A DNA stretch of 64,000 nucleotides from an uncultured Eubacteriales bacterium (GTDB lineage: Bacteria; Bacillota; Clostridia; Oscillospirales; Oscillospiraceae): positions 1-64,000 of the forward strand of contig URAM01000007.1 in the NCBI GenBank assembly GCA_900545815.1. The letters are read 5' to 3'. Positions 41,479 through 48,607 of the stretch are shown here, one piece after another. Positions within the stretch are counted from its first letter, which is position 1. Each line of letters begins with the position of its first letter. The position numbers and the translations under genes are program-made. The notes under the pieces are model-generated. The model did no database searches. It worked only from the letters and a program-made list of their open reading frames with translations, and was not told where the DNA came from.

Positions 41479-42027
41479 TCAAGCCTTATCCTTCAGGGCG
41501 ATGCCGTAGTTGATGACGCCGTTGTAGGTGCCCGGTTCTACATGGTTGTAGTCCAGGACAGCGATGCGGCGGGTCTGGGTGCCGTGGTTGCTGCCGTCCC
41601 AGGAGACGATCTCATCACCGATCTTGTAGCGGCCGCCCTTCATCGCATCGGAGAAGTAGATCTCATAGGATGCCTCGTTCAGGTTCTTTTTGTCCCATAC
41701 GGCGAACTTGTCCAGAGTGCCGTAATAGCCGGCGCTGTCGATGGTCACGGAGACCTTCTTGCCTTTGGGGACGAAATCAGTGTCACTCTCCAGGTTCAGG
41801 GTGTACGTCAAATCCTGTGCCTTGGAAGCTAGCTTCACCGTTGCGGGGATCTCCACGGTGAAGGAGGGGACGACTGCTTCAGTCTTTTCCAGCACGACCT
41901 TCTGCTGCACCTTGGCGGAGGGGGAGTTGACGTTCACATCCACAGCCATCGCAGAGATGGAAGTCAAGGCAGTGGCAGCCACCACCAAACCGGAGACGGC
42001 CAGGGTTTTGAATTTGTTCCGTTTCAT
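41479..42027 (-). CDS. Exported beta-rich protein of unknown function
   Basis: 182 aa with a clear signal peptide (MKRNKFKTLAVSGLVVAATA, cleavage after ISAMA). The mature part is predicted beta-rich: VPSFTVEIPATVKL, then LTYTLNLESDTDFVPKGKKV and a C-terminal PGTYNGVINYGIAL. That last strand pattern resembles the end of WxL and fimbrial-type sandwich domains, but no WxL or sorting motif is visible. SD GGAGGTACAACCC. It follows, in the same direction, another exported protein; the pair probably acts at the cell surface (inference). Confidence 0.7.
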   Translation of the reverse strand: MKRNKFKTLAVSGLVVAATALTSISAMAVDVNVNSPSAKVQQKVVLEKTEAVVPSFTVEIPATVKLASKAQDLTYTLNLESDTDFVPKGKKVSVTIDSAGYYGTLDKFAVWDKKNLNEASYEIYFSDAMKGGRYKIGDEIVSWDGSNHGTQTRRIAVLDYNHVEPGTYNGVINYGIALKDKA

Positions 42028-42115
42028 GGGTTGTACCTCCTTTATGTATTTGCATGGGTTGATTCTGTCTATATAGGATCCATAAACCCACTCAGAGAGC
42101 AGGGAGATGGGGCAT

Positions 42116-42613
42116 TCAGGCCACATGCAGTCCCACTGTTACGCTGCCGCCGTTCATGGACTCGGCGCCGTCCAGGGAGCGGGTACTGATGGCCACATGG
42201 AGGGCGTGGTCGCCCTGAGATAAGGTGCTGGGCAAGGAGATGCCTTCCAGCGCCTTCCCCGGTTCCACCCAGCCGCTGGTCAGCAGGGAATTTGTGCTGT
42301 TATCCAGCGTCACGTTAAACTGGAACAAGCAGGGGTTGCCGGTGGGGTTGGTGAGGACAATGGGAATATCCCTGTCCGACCGGCTCAGGGTGATGTCGTT
42401 GTAGCCAGGGAAGCGGATATGCAGGGGATCTGCCGACAGGGTGTCGCCGGTGTCAAATGCTGCGGCGTTCTTGTCCAGTACCACGCCGCTGGACGGGTCT
42501 TTGGTCTGTCCGCTGCTCATGGAGAACATCACAGCACAGATGGTGATTGCTGCAATGGCCAGCGCCATCATGGCGAGGATGATGCTGGTTCGCTTTTGCC
42601 TATCGTTTGTCAT
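42116..42613 (-). CDS. Membrane-anchored beta-sandwich-like protein of unknown function
   Basis: 165 aa. One N-terminal membrane segment (about residues 10-33, SIILAMMALAIAAITICAVM) is followed by an extracellular domain with ITLSRSDRDIPIVLTNPTGN and SLPSTLSQGDHALHVAISTR, which reads like an Ig-type sandwich. The ATG at 42613 is preferred (GGGAGGCGATTCC upstream). The gene lies 88 bases before the exported 182-aa protein, probably the same operon. No family recognised. Confidence 0.65.
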   Translation of the reverse strand: MTNDRQKRTSIILAMMALAIAAITICAVMFSMSSGQTKDPSSGVVLDKNAAAFDTGDTLSADPLHIRFPGYNDITLSRSDRDIPIVLTNPTGNPCLFQFNVTLDNSTNSLLTSGWVEPGKALEGISLPSTLSQGDHALHVAISTRSLDGAESMNGGSVTVGLHVA

Positions 42614-42757
42614 TGGAATCGCCTCCCGTTTCATCGCCTTTATTGTAGTCCCGGGGCACGGTGCCTTCCATCCTGTTCTGGTAAAGGGTGGGTTAAATCC
42701 CTGTAAAACCGGTCATTCCAGCTCCGACAGACCCAACGCCTTTTGTGCGCTTTGCCG

Positions 42758-42787
42758 TTGACAAGGGCAGGGGGGACATGGTATCCT
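42758..42787 (+). promoter_or_regulatory. Promoter of the ZTP riboswitch-fhs transcript
   Basis: TTGACA (42758-42763), 18 bases, TATCCT (42782-42787). The expected start point coincides with the first base of the riboswitch P1 stem. Confidence 0.75.
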
Positions 42788-42794
42788 ATAAACG

Positions 42795-42938
42795 GATCAT
42801 ATGACTGACGGAAGTGGAAGGAACCACAGGGAGTATGATCTGGCAGACCATCGGGCCTGTCTGGATTGACTGTTTGACAGTCAATGTGCCGACCGTCTGG
42901 GCCAAGGAAGAATGGGTCTGGATGTTCGGCGTTTTTTT
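42795..42938 (+). promoter_or_regulatory. ZTP (pfl motif) riboswitch with terminator expression platform
   Basis: Senses the folate-stress alarmone ZMP/ZTP. P1 is GATCATA (42795-42801) with TATGATC (42834-42840), enclosing GACTGACG, a GTGG/CCAC stem and the conserved GGGAG. The 3' domain CCGACCGTCTGGGCC is the pseudoknot/P3 strand. That strand (42888-42903) can instead pair over about 16 positions (several G-T) with 42914-42930, forming a terminator followed by seven T (42932-42938). Ligand binding should therefore prevent termination and switch fhs on, in line with the known role of pfl RNAs upstream of folate genes. Confidence 0.88.
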
Positions 42939-42994
42939 GCGCCCGAAAGATTCAGATACGAGTACGTTTGACGGACAGAAAGGATGATTTGCCC

Positions 42995-44689
42995 ATGAAT
43001 CAGAAGATGAAAGAAGAAAACCGCATCAAGTCGGATATTGAAATCGCACAGAGCACGCCTATGCTTCCCATCAGCCAGGTAGCTGAAAAAGCGGGGATTG
43101 ATGAAAATCTGCTGGAATACTACGGCAAGGTCAAGGCTAAGATCGACATCCGGCCCCTACGGGACGCCCCCCGCAAGGCCAAGCTGATCCTAGTCACCGC
43201 CATCAACCCCACCCCCGCCGGAGAGGGCAAGACCACCACCAGCGTGGGTCTGGCGGATGCCATGGCCAAACTGGGCAAGAACACCATGCTCTGCCTGCGG
43301 GAACCTTCTTTGGGGCCGGTCTTTGGCGTCAAGGGCGGCGCAGCCGGCGGCGGCTACGCCCAGGTCATTCCCATGGAGGACATCAACCTCCACTTCACCG
43401 GCGATTTCCACGCCATCGGCGCAGCCAACAACCTGCTGGCCGCTATGCTGGACAACCACATTCAGCAGGGGAACGCCCTGGACATCGATGTGAAGAACAT
43501 CACCTGGCGCCGCTGTGTGGATATGAACGACCGGCAGCTCCGCAACGTCATCGACGGCATTGGCGGTCGGATGCAGGGCGTGCCCCGGGAAGACGGCTTT
43601 GATATCACCGTTGCCTCTGAAATCATGGCAGTCCTCTGCCTGGCTTCCGACCTGATGGATCTGAAGCAGCGCCTGGCGCGCATCATCGTGGGCTACAACC
43701 GTGCCGGTCAGCCGGTCACCGCCCATGACCTGAAGGCGGAAGGCGCTATGACCGTCCTGCTCAAGGACGCCATCAAGCCCAACCTGGTGCAGACCCTGGA
43801 GCACAACCCCGCCATCGTCCACGGCGGCCCCTTCGCCAACATCGCCCACGGCTGCAACTCCGTCTCCGCCACCGACGCCGGCATGAAGCTGGCCGATTAT
43901 GTGGTCACCGAGGCTGGCTTCGGCGCAGATCTGGGTGCGGAGAAGTTTTTGGACATCAAGTGCCGTGTTGCCGGCTTTGACCCCAGCGCTGTGGTCATCG
44001 TGGCCACTGTCAAGGCGCTGAAATACAATGGCGGCGTGCCCAAGAGTGAGCTGGGCACCGAAAACTTGGAAGCCCTGGAGAAGGGTCTGCCCAACCTGCT
44101 CAAGCACGTGGAGAACATCACCAAGGTCTTTGGTCTGCCTGCCGTTGTGGCCATCAACCGGTTCGTCCAGGACACCGATGCCGAGCTGGATCTCATCCGT
44201 GCCAAGTGCCAGGAGCTGGGCGTGAACGTGGCCATGAGCGAAGTGTGGGGCAAGGGCGGCGAAGGCGGCCTGGAGCTGGCAGAGGAAGTGCTGCGTCTGT
44301 GTGAGCAGCCCCATGACTTCCAGTTCAGCTATGAGCTGAACCAGCCCATCAAGGCCAAGATCGAAGCCATTGTGAAAAAAATCTACGGCGGCGAAGCAGT
44401 CACCTACTCCAATGATGCCAACAAGGCCATCGCCAAGCTGGAAGAACTGGGCTGCGGCGATCTGCCCATCTGTATGGCAAAGACCCAGTATTCTCTGTCC
44501 GATGACCCCGAAAAGCTGGGGCGTCCGGAGGGCTTTACCGTTTCCGTCAGCAAGGTGAAGGTTTCTGCTGGTGCAGGCTTCATTGTGGTACAGACTGGCG
44601 ACATCATGACCATGCCCGGTCTGCCCAAGGTACCTGCGGCAGAACGCATCGACATTGATGCAGATGGCGTCATCACCGGCCTGTTCTAA
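42995..44689 (+). CDS. fhs: Formate--tetrahydrofolate ligase
   Basis: ATP-dependent synthesis of 10-formyl-THF from formate, feeding purine synthesis and acetogenic-type one-carbon metabolism. The 564-aa protein has the P-loop-like [20 protein letters not shown] near residue 72, [20 protein letters not shown] and the C-terminal [21 protein letters not shown] at 42995 after AAAGGATGATTTGCCC; the frame upstream runs through the riboswitch and is not coding. Regulated by the ZTP riboswitch. Confidence 0.97.
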   Translation: MNQKMKEENRIKSDIEIAQSTPMLPISQVAEKAGIDENLLEYYGKVKAKIDIRPLRDAPRKAKLILVTAINPTPAGEGKTTTSVGLADAMAKLGKNTMLCLREPSLGPVFGVKGGAAGGGYAQVIPMEDINLHFTGDFHAIGAANNLLAAMLDNHIQQGNALDIDVKNITWRRCVDMNDRQLRNVIDGIGGRMQGVPREDGFDITVASEIMAVLCLASDLMDLKQRLARIIVGYNRAGQPVTAHDLKAEGAMTVLLKDAIKPNLVQTLEHNPAIVHGGPFANIAHGCNSVSATDAGMKLADYVVTEAGFGADLGAEKFLDIKCRVAGFDPSAVVIVATVKALKYNGGVPKSELGTENLEALEKGLPNLLKHVENITKVFGLPAVVAINRFVQDTDAELDLIRAKCQELGVNVAMSEVWGKGGEGGLELAEEVLRLCEQPHDFQFSYELNQPIKAKIEAIVKKIYGGEAVTYSNDANKAIAKLEELGCGDLPICMAKTQYSLSDDPEKLGRPEGFTVSVSKVKVSAGAGFIVVQTGDIMTMPGLPKVPAAERIDIDADGVITGLF

Positions 44690-44706
44690 TCTAACATTTA
44701 TATCAG

Positions 44707-44739
44707 AAAACCCCCTGTGCGACTGCACAGGGGGTTTTT
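44707..44739 (+). terminator. Terminator after fhs
   Basis: AACCCCCTGTGC-GACT-GCACAGGGGGTT then TTT; A run on the other side, so it also serves the convergent gltB operon. Confidence 0.93.
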
Positions 44740-44748
44740 GTCTGTGGT

Positions 44749-45468
44749 TCAGTTGGCCACATACATCTGCTTATAGGGGTTGCTGCTGTCCGGCGTGACC
44801 ACGGTGAAGGGGCTGTCCATGATGGCGTCTGCGTCCTGGTCAAAAAGACGGCAGTACTCTGCTACATAATGGCGAATCTCTTGCAGCTCGTCCTCGTCCG
44901 CCAGATGGGTGGTCACCTGAGGCGGGAAAAGCAGATGGCTGCAATCGGAACGGAGGATGAGCTTGCCGCCGTGCATTCCCGTGCAGGGGAAATTGCTGGC
45001 GATGGGCTTGCCGTCCTGGTGCAGCCCCAGGACAAGGATCAGCCCACCGGCCTGATACTCACCCAAAAAGCTGCCCGTGCGCCCGCCGATGACCATCACT
45101 GGCAGGGTGTCCTGATAAGCCTTCATGTGGACGCCTGCCCGATAGCCAGCGTTGCCTTGGACGTAGATGGCGCCGCCCCGCATGGCGTAGCCTGCGGTGT
45201 CGCCCACGCTGCCGTGGACGATGATGGAGCCGGCGTTCATGGTGTCGCCCACTGCATCCTGGGCGTTGCCGAACACCTCCAGAATGCCGCCGTTGAGATA
45301 TGCGCCCAGGGCATTCCCCGGCGTGCCGTGGATGGACACTTGGTGACGGCACATACCGGTTCCGATAAAGCGCTGTCCCAGGCAGTGGGTGATGGTGCAG
45401 TCGCAGTCCAGCGCCTGTACATGTTGGTTCAGTTGGTCAAAAGCCACGCTTCTTGCGTCAATCGTCAT
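44749..45468 (-). CDS. Glutamate synthase, GXGXG (alpha C-terminal) domain subunit
   Basis: 239-aa protein equivalent to the C-terminal beta-helix domain of the glutamate synthase large subunit (archaeal-type GltB3). The GXGXG repeats are visible as NGGILEVFGNAQDAVGDTMN, GSIIVHGSVGDTAGYAMRGG and GAIYVQGNAGYRAGVHMK, spaced by one helical turn each. ATG at 45468 (AAGGAGGGTGCGAGT upstream). Third gene of the split gltB operon, 13 bases after the FMN subunit. Confidence 0.9.
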   Translation of the reverse strand: MTIDARSVAFDQLNQHVQALDCDCTITHCLGQRFIGTGMCRHQVSIHGTPGNALGAYLNGGILEVFGNAQDAVGDTMNAGSIIVHGSVGDTAGYAMRGGAIYVQGNAGYRAGVHMKAYQDTLPVMVIGGRTGSFLGEYQAGGLILVLGLHQDGKPIASNFPCTGMHGGKLILRSDCSHLLFPPQVTTHLADEDELQEIRHYVAEYCRLFDQDADAIMDSPFTVVTPDSSNPYKQMYVAN

Positions 45469-45481
45469 ACTCGCACCCTCC

Positions 45482-46987
45482 TTATTCTCCTGCGTGGGCG
45501 ATGCCCAGGATCTCCAGTTCCTTCTCATTCAGTCCCACGCCGCGGAGCATGAGCCGGTTGCCCCGGAGGGCTTCGATGGAGTTGATGCCCATGCCGCCCA
45601 TCAGCTCCTTGATCTCATGGTTCCAGGCGGTGAGCAGATGGATGAGCCGCTGGCTGGCCTCGTCCGGATTCAGCCGTGCCACCAACTCCGGCACCTGGGT
45701 GGCAATGCCCCAGTTGCACTTGCCTGCTTGGCAGGTGCGGCACAGGTGGCAGCCCATGGCCAGCAGGGCGGCGGTGGCGATGTAGCAGGCGTCTGCGCCC
45801 AGGGCGATGGCCTTGACTACATCAGTGGCGCTGCGGATGCTGCCGCCTACCACGATGGATACCTCATTCCGGATGCCCTCATCCCGCAGCCGCTGGTCAA
45901 CGGCAGCCAGCGCCAGCTCAATGGGGATGCCTACGTTGTCTCGGATGCGGGTAGGAGCTGCGCCGGTGCCGCCTCGGAACCCGTCAATGGCGATGATGTC
46001 CGCACCGCTTCGAGCGATGCCGCTGGCGATGGCAGCGATGTTGTGGACGGCGGCCACTTTGACGATGATGGGCTTTTGGTAGTGAGTGGCTTCCTTCAGG
46101 GAGTAGACCAGCTGGCGCAGATCCTCGATGGAGTAGATGTCATGATGGGGGGCAGGGGAGATGGCGTCCGAGCCTTCCGGCACCATACGGGTGCGGGATA
46201 CATCCCCTACGATCTTGGCCCCAGGCAGATGGCCGCCGATGCCGGGCTTGGCGCCCTGTCCCATTTTGATCTCAATGGCGGCGCCGGCGTTCAGATAATC
46301 CTCGTGGACGCCGAACCGGCCGGAGGCCACCTGGACGATGGTGTTCTCACCGTAGCAGTAGAAATCCTCGTGAAGGCCGCCTTCGCCGGTGTTGTAATAG
46401 ATGCCCAGGGTGCTGGCGGCTCTGGCCAAGCTCTGGTGGGCGTTGTAGCTGATGGAGCCGTAGCTCATGGCGGAGAACATCACCGGCATGGAAAGCTCCA
46501 ACTGGGGCGGCAAGGTGCAGTCCAAAGTGCCGTCCGCCTTCCGGCGGATGCGGGCGGGCTGCTTGCCCAAAAAGACCTTAGTCTCCATCGGCTCTCGGAG
46601 GGGGTCAATGGAGGGGTTGGTGACCTGGGAGGCGTTGATGAGGATCTTGTCCCAGTACACCGGAAGGGTGTTGGGGGTGCCCATAGAGGACAGCAGCACA
46701 CCGCCGCTTTCGGCCTGCTTATAGATCTCCTTCATCACGCTGCTGCTCCAGTTGGCATTCTCCTTCAAGTCGCAGTCGCTCTTGACGATCTTGATGGCAC
46801 GGGTGGGACAGGTGGCCACGCAGCGGTGGCAGTTCACACAGCGGGCATCCTCGCTGAGCATGACTTGGTGCGTTTCATCATAGAAATGTACGCCATTTGC
46901 ACACTGCTTTTCGCAGATACGGCAGCGGGTGCAGCGGCTGTCTTGGCGCACCACTTCATATTCTGGGTAGAAATAGTTGATCTTCAT
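45482..46987 (-). CDS. Glutamate synthase, FMN-binding/ferredoxin domain subunit
   Basis: 501-aa central domain of glutamate synthase as a separate protein (archaeal-type GltB2). The N-terminus is a two-cluster ferredoxin domain: cysteines at 19, 22, 25, 29 and 50, 53, 56, 60. The FMN-binding barrel has PVMFSAMSYGSISYNAHQSL, KMGQGAKPGIGGHLPG, IDGFRGGTGAAPTRIRDNVG and the 3Fe-4S cluster region GCHLCRTCQAGKCNWG. The start codon shares one base with the stop of the amidotransferase gene, so translation is coupled. No GltD-type NAD(P)H subunit is adjacent; ferredoxin or a distant subunit may supply electrons (inference). Confidence 0.93.
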   Translation of the reverse strand: MKINYFYPEYEVVRQDSRCTRCRICEKQCANGVHFYDETHQVMLSEDARCVNCHRCVATCPTRAIKIVKSDCDLKENANWSSSVMKEIYKQAESGGVLLSSMGTPNTLPVYWDKILINASQVTNPSIDPLREPMETKVFLGKQPARIRRKADGTLDCTLPPQLELSMPVMFSAMSYGSISYNAHQSLARAASTLGIYYNTGEGGLHEDFYCYGENTIVQVASGRFGVHEDYLNAGAAIEIKMGQGAKPGIGGHLPGAKIVGDVSRTRMVPEGSDAISPAPHHDIYSIEDLRQLVYSLKEATHYQKPIIVKVAAVHNIAAIASGIARSGADIIAIDGFRGGTGAAPTRIRDNVGIPIELALAAVDQRLRDEGIRNEVSIVVGGSIRSATDVVKAIALGADACYIATAALLAMGCHLCRTCQAGKCNWGIATQVPELVARLNPDEASQRLIHLLTAWNHEIKELMGGMGINSIEALRGNRLMLRGVGLNEKELEILGIAHAGE

Positions 46988-48081
46988 TACACAGCGCCCT
47001 CCTTTACTCGGACGATCACAGGCTCACCCCCAGCTGGGGCGTACAGATGTTCCACGTCAGGTTCCATGGTGCGGATAGCCGATTCCTCGCTGGCGATATA
47101 CACCTTGTCATCCTTCTCGCCCACCACCATAGAGCGGAGCTTTAAGCGGTCGTTCAGCGCCATCAAACCGCCCTCAAAGCCCAGCACGATGGAGAAGGGG
47201 CCGGTGACCAGCAGGCTGGGGAAGAGCTTGCGCAGGTAGGTCAGCTGTTGTCGTTCCGGATCGCTCTTTCGGGCGATGGTGCTCCAGAAGGGGGCGGCAA
47301 TGACGGAGGCGGTTTCTTCCAGGGTCAGACCTTGCCGGCGGAGGAGGTAATCGACGATGTAGGTGATCGCCTCGGTGTCTGTTTGCAGTGCACAGTGGTA
47401 GCCATACATTTCAATGAAGCGCCGGTTGGCGTCATAAGAGGAGATTTCGCCGTTGTGTACCACCGACCAGTTCAGCAGCCCAAAGGGGTGGGCGCCGCCC
47501 CACCAACCGGGGGTATTGGTGGGATAACGGCCGTGAGCAGTCCAGGAATAGCCCTCATATTCGTCCAGCTTGTAGAACCGACCCACGTCCTCCGGATAGC
47601 CCACCGCCTTGAAGCAGCCCATGTCCTTGCCGCTGGAGAAGACGTAAGCGCCGTCGATGGCACGGTTAATATACATAACAATGCGGGCGATGTACTCCTG
47701 TTCGTCCAGCTGCATGGAGCGGAGGACGGAGCGGAGAGGAGTGGCAAAATAGCGCCAGATGAGCGGCTCATCGGTGATTTCCGGAATCTTGCGGGTGGGG
47801 ATCTCCTCCGCCCAGACCACCTCCAGACGCTCCTTTAAATAGCGCTCACATTGGGCACGGCAGTCGTTGTCGTGGAAAAAGAGGTGCAGCGCAAAGCAGT
47901 CTTTGTAGTCGGGGTAGATGCCATAAGCGGCAAAGCCGCCGCCTAGGCCGTTGGAGCGCTCGTGCATGGGTTTCATGCTCTCCATAATGGCGGCGCCGGT
48001 CATTTTGTTCCCATCCTTGGAGATGACCGCCGAAATCGCGCAGCCGGATGGGATGCGCACTTGTCCTTCTAAATACTTCAT
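46987..48081 (-). CDS. Glutamate synthase, class II glutamine amidotransferase subunit
   Basis: 364-aa stand-alone Ntn-type glutaminase (archaeal-type GltB1). The nucleophile is probably Cys14 in PSGCAISAVI, exposed after removal of a 13-residue propeptide. Other signatures are GHGRYPTNTPGWW-like HGRYPTNTPGWWGGAHPF, VVHNGEIS and TDTEAITYIVDY. The ATG at 48081 is chosen (AAAGGGGCTGCAACAC upstream). First gene of the operon, expressed through a leader hairpin. Confidence 0.92.
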   Translation of the reverse strand: MKYLEGQVRIPSGCAISAVISKDGNKMTGAAIMESMKPMHERSNGLGGGFAAYGIYPDYKDCFALHLFFHDNDCRAQCERYLKERLEVVWAEEIPTRKIPEITDEPLIWRYFATPLRSVLRSMQLDEQEYIARIVMYINRAIDGAYVFSSGKDMGCFKAVGYPEDVGRFYKLDEYEGYSWTAHGRYPTNTPGWWGGAHPFGLLNWSVVHNGEISSYDANRRFIEMYGYHCALQTDTEAITYIVDYLLRRQGLTLEETASVIAAPFWSTIARKSDPERQQLTYLRKLFPSLLVTGPFSIVLGFEGGLMALNDRLKLRSMVVGEKDDKVYIASEESAIRTMEPDVEHLYAPAGGEPVIVRVKEGAV

Positions 48082-48123
48082 GTGTTGCAGCCCCTTTCGG
48101 TTTGATACCTTATATAAAATAGT

Positions 48124-48178
48124 GAAAAAAAGAACGTTGTCCATCGGCAGGGCATACCTCTCCTGTGGACAAACGTCT
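48124..48178 (-). terminator. Leader terminator/attenuator of the gltB operon
   Basis: On the minus strand GACGTTTGTCCA ... TGGACAACGTTC, with a smaller GC-rich stem in the 22-base loop, followed by seven T. It begins about 12 bases after the expected start point of the operon promoter and ends about 40 bases before the first gene. Confidence 0.75.
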
Positions 48179-48194
48179 TTGTTCGTGTTAGACT

Positions 48195-48223
48195 ATCATA
48201 ACGTACCAGGTTCTCTTTGTCAA
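48195..48223 (-). promoter_or_regulatory. Promoter of the gltB operon
   Basis: Minus strand TTGACA (48218-48223), 17 bases, TATGAT (48195-48200). Confidence 0.88.
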
Positions 48224-48233
48224 TGTACCGTCA

Positions 48234-48279
48234 GTGAAATTGCAGGGAGTCGGAAAGGTTCGGAATTATGCAATTTCAC
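48234..48279. promoter_or_regulatory. Inverted-repeat operator candidate between divergent nitrogen promoters
   Basis: Perfect 11-base arms GTGAAATTGCA (48234-48244) and TGCAATTTCAC (48269-48279) separated by 24 bases. The arms fill the space between the two -35 boxes (48223 and 48282) almost exactly, so a dimeric regulator bound here would face both promoters. It does not match the GlnR consensus I know. Confidence 0.65.
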
Positions 48280-48281
48280 CA

Positions 48282-48310
48282 TTGACAGATTGCAGCATTC
48301 GGCGTATCAT
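48282..48310 (+). promoter_or_regulatory. Promoter of the amt-PII gene
   Basis: TTGACA (48282-48287), 17 bases, TATCAT (48305-48310); mirror image of the gltB promoter. Confidence 0.88.
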
Positions 48311-48320
48311 TAGCACCATG

Positions 48321-48375
48321 AAAGGCACTGATGCCACGGAGTAAGCGCTCCCGCTATCAGTGCCTCTTTTTTTAT
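48321..48375 (+). terminator. Leader terminator/attenuator of amt-PII
   Basis: AGGCACTGAT (48323-48332) / ATCAGTGCCT (48356-48365) with the inner stem GGAG-TAAGCG-CTCC, followed by seven T. It starts within about 6 bases of the expected transcription start, about 230 bases before the gene. Confidence 0.78.
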
Positions 48376-48398
48376 TTTCTATGAAGAAGGTGACTCAT

Positions 48399-48440
48399 AT
48401 GGCAGCAATGTCGAGCTATAACCGCATGAACCGGCAATAA
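48399..48440 (+). CDS. Possible 13-residue leader peptide upstream of amt
   Basis: A short frame encoding MAAMSSYNRMNRQ, preceded by AAGGTGA at a good distance (5 bases). A slightly longer version starts at 48381 without an SD. It lies after the leader terminator and about 170 bases before amt. Amide amino acids Asn, Asn and Gln occupy the last positions. Coding status is unproven. The rest of 48441-48607 shows no recognised structure. Confidence 0.35.
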   Translation: MAAMSSYNRMNRQ

Positions 48441-48607
48441 AAGTGCCAAAAAGAAATGCGGTAAAAGTGAGTGCAAAGACGGCTGACCTCCGTGGAGAGC
48501 GGGGCAGGAGCGCCGTTTGAAAGAGAACTGTTTTGCAGGAAAGAGAACTCACTTGCAAAAATAGCAACCACAACATTGACAGTTGAGAGTTAGGAGTTGT
48601 AGAGAGT

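Noticed and set aside
45389..47239. 616-residue plus-strand frame opposite the glutamate synthase genes
   Set aside because: The minus-strand GOGAT proteins have all cofactor motifs; the plus frame is a shadow rich in Gly/Ala/His.
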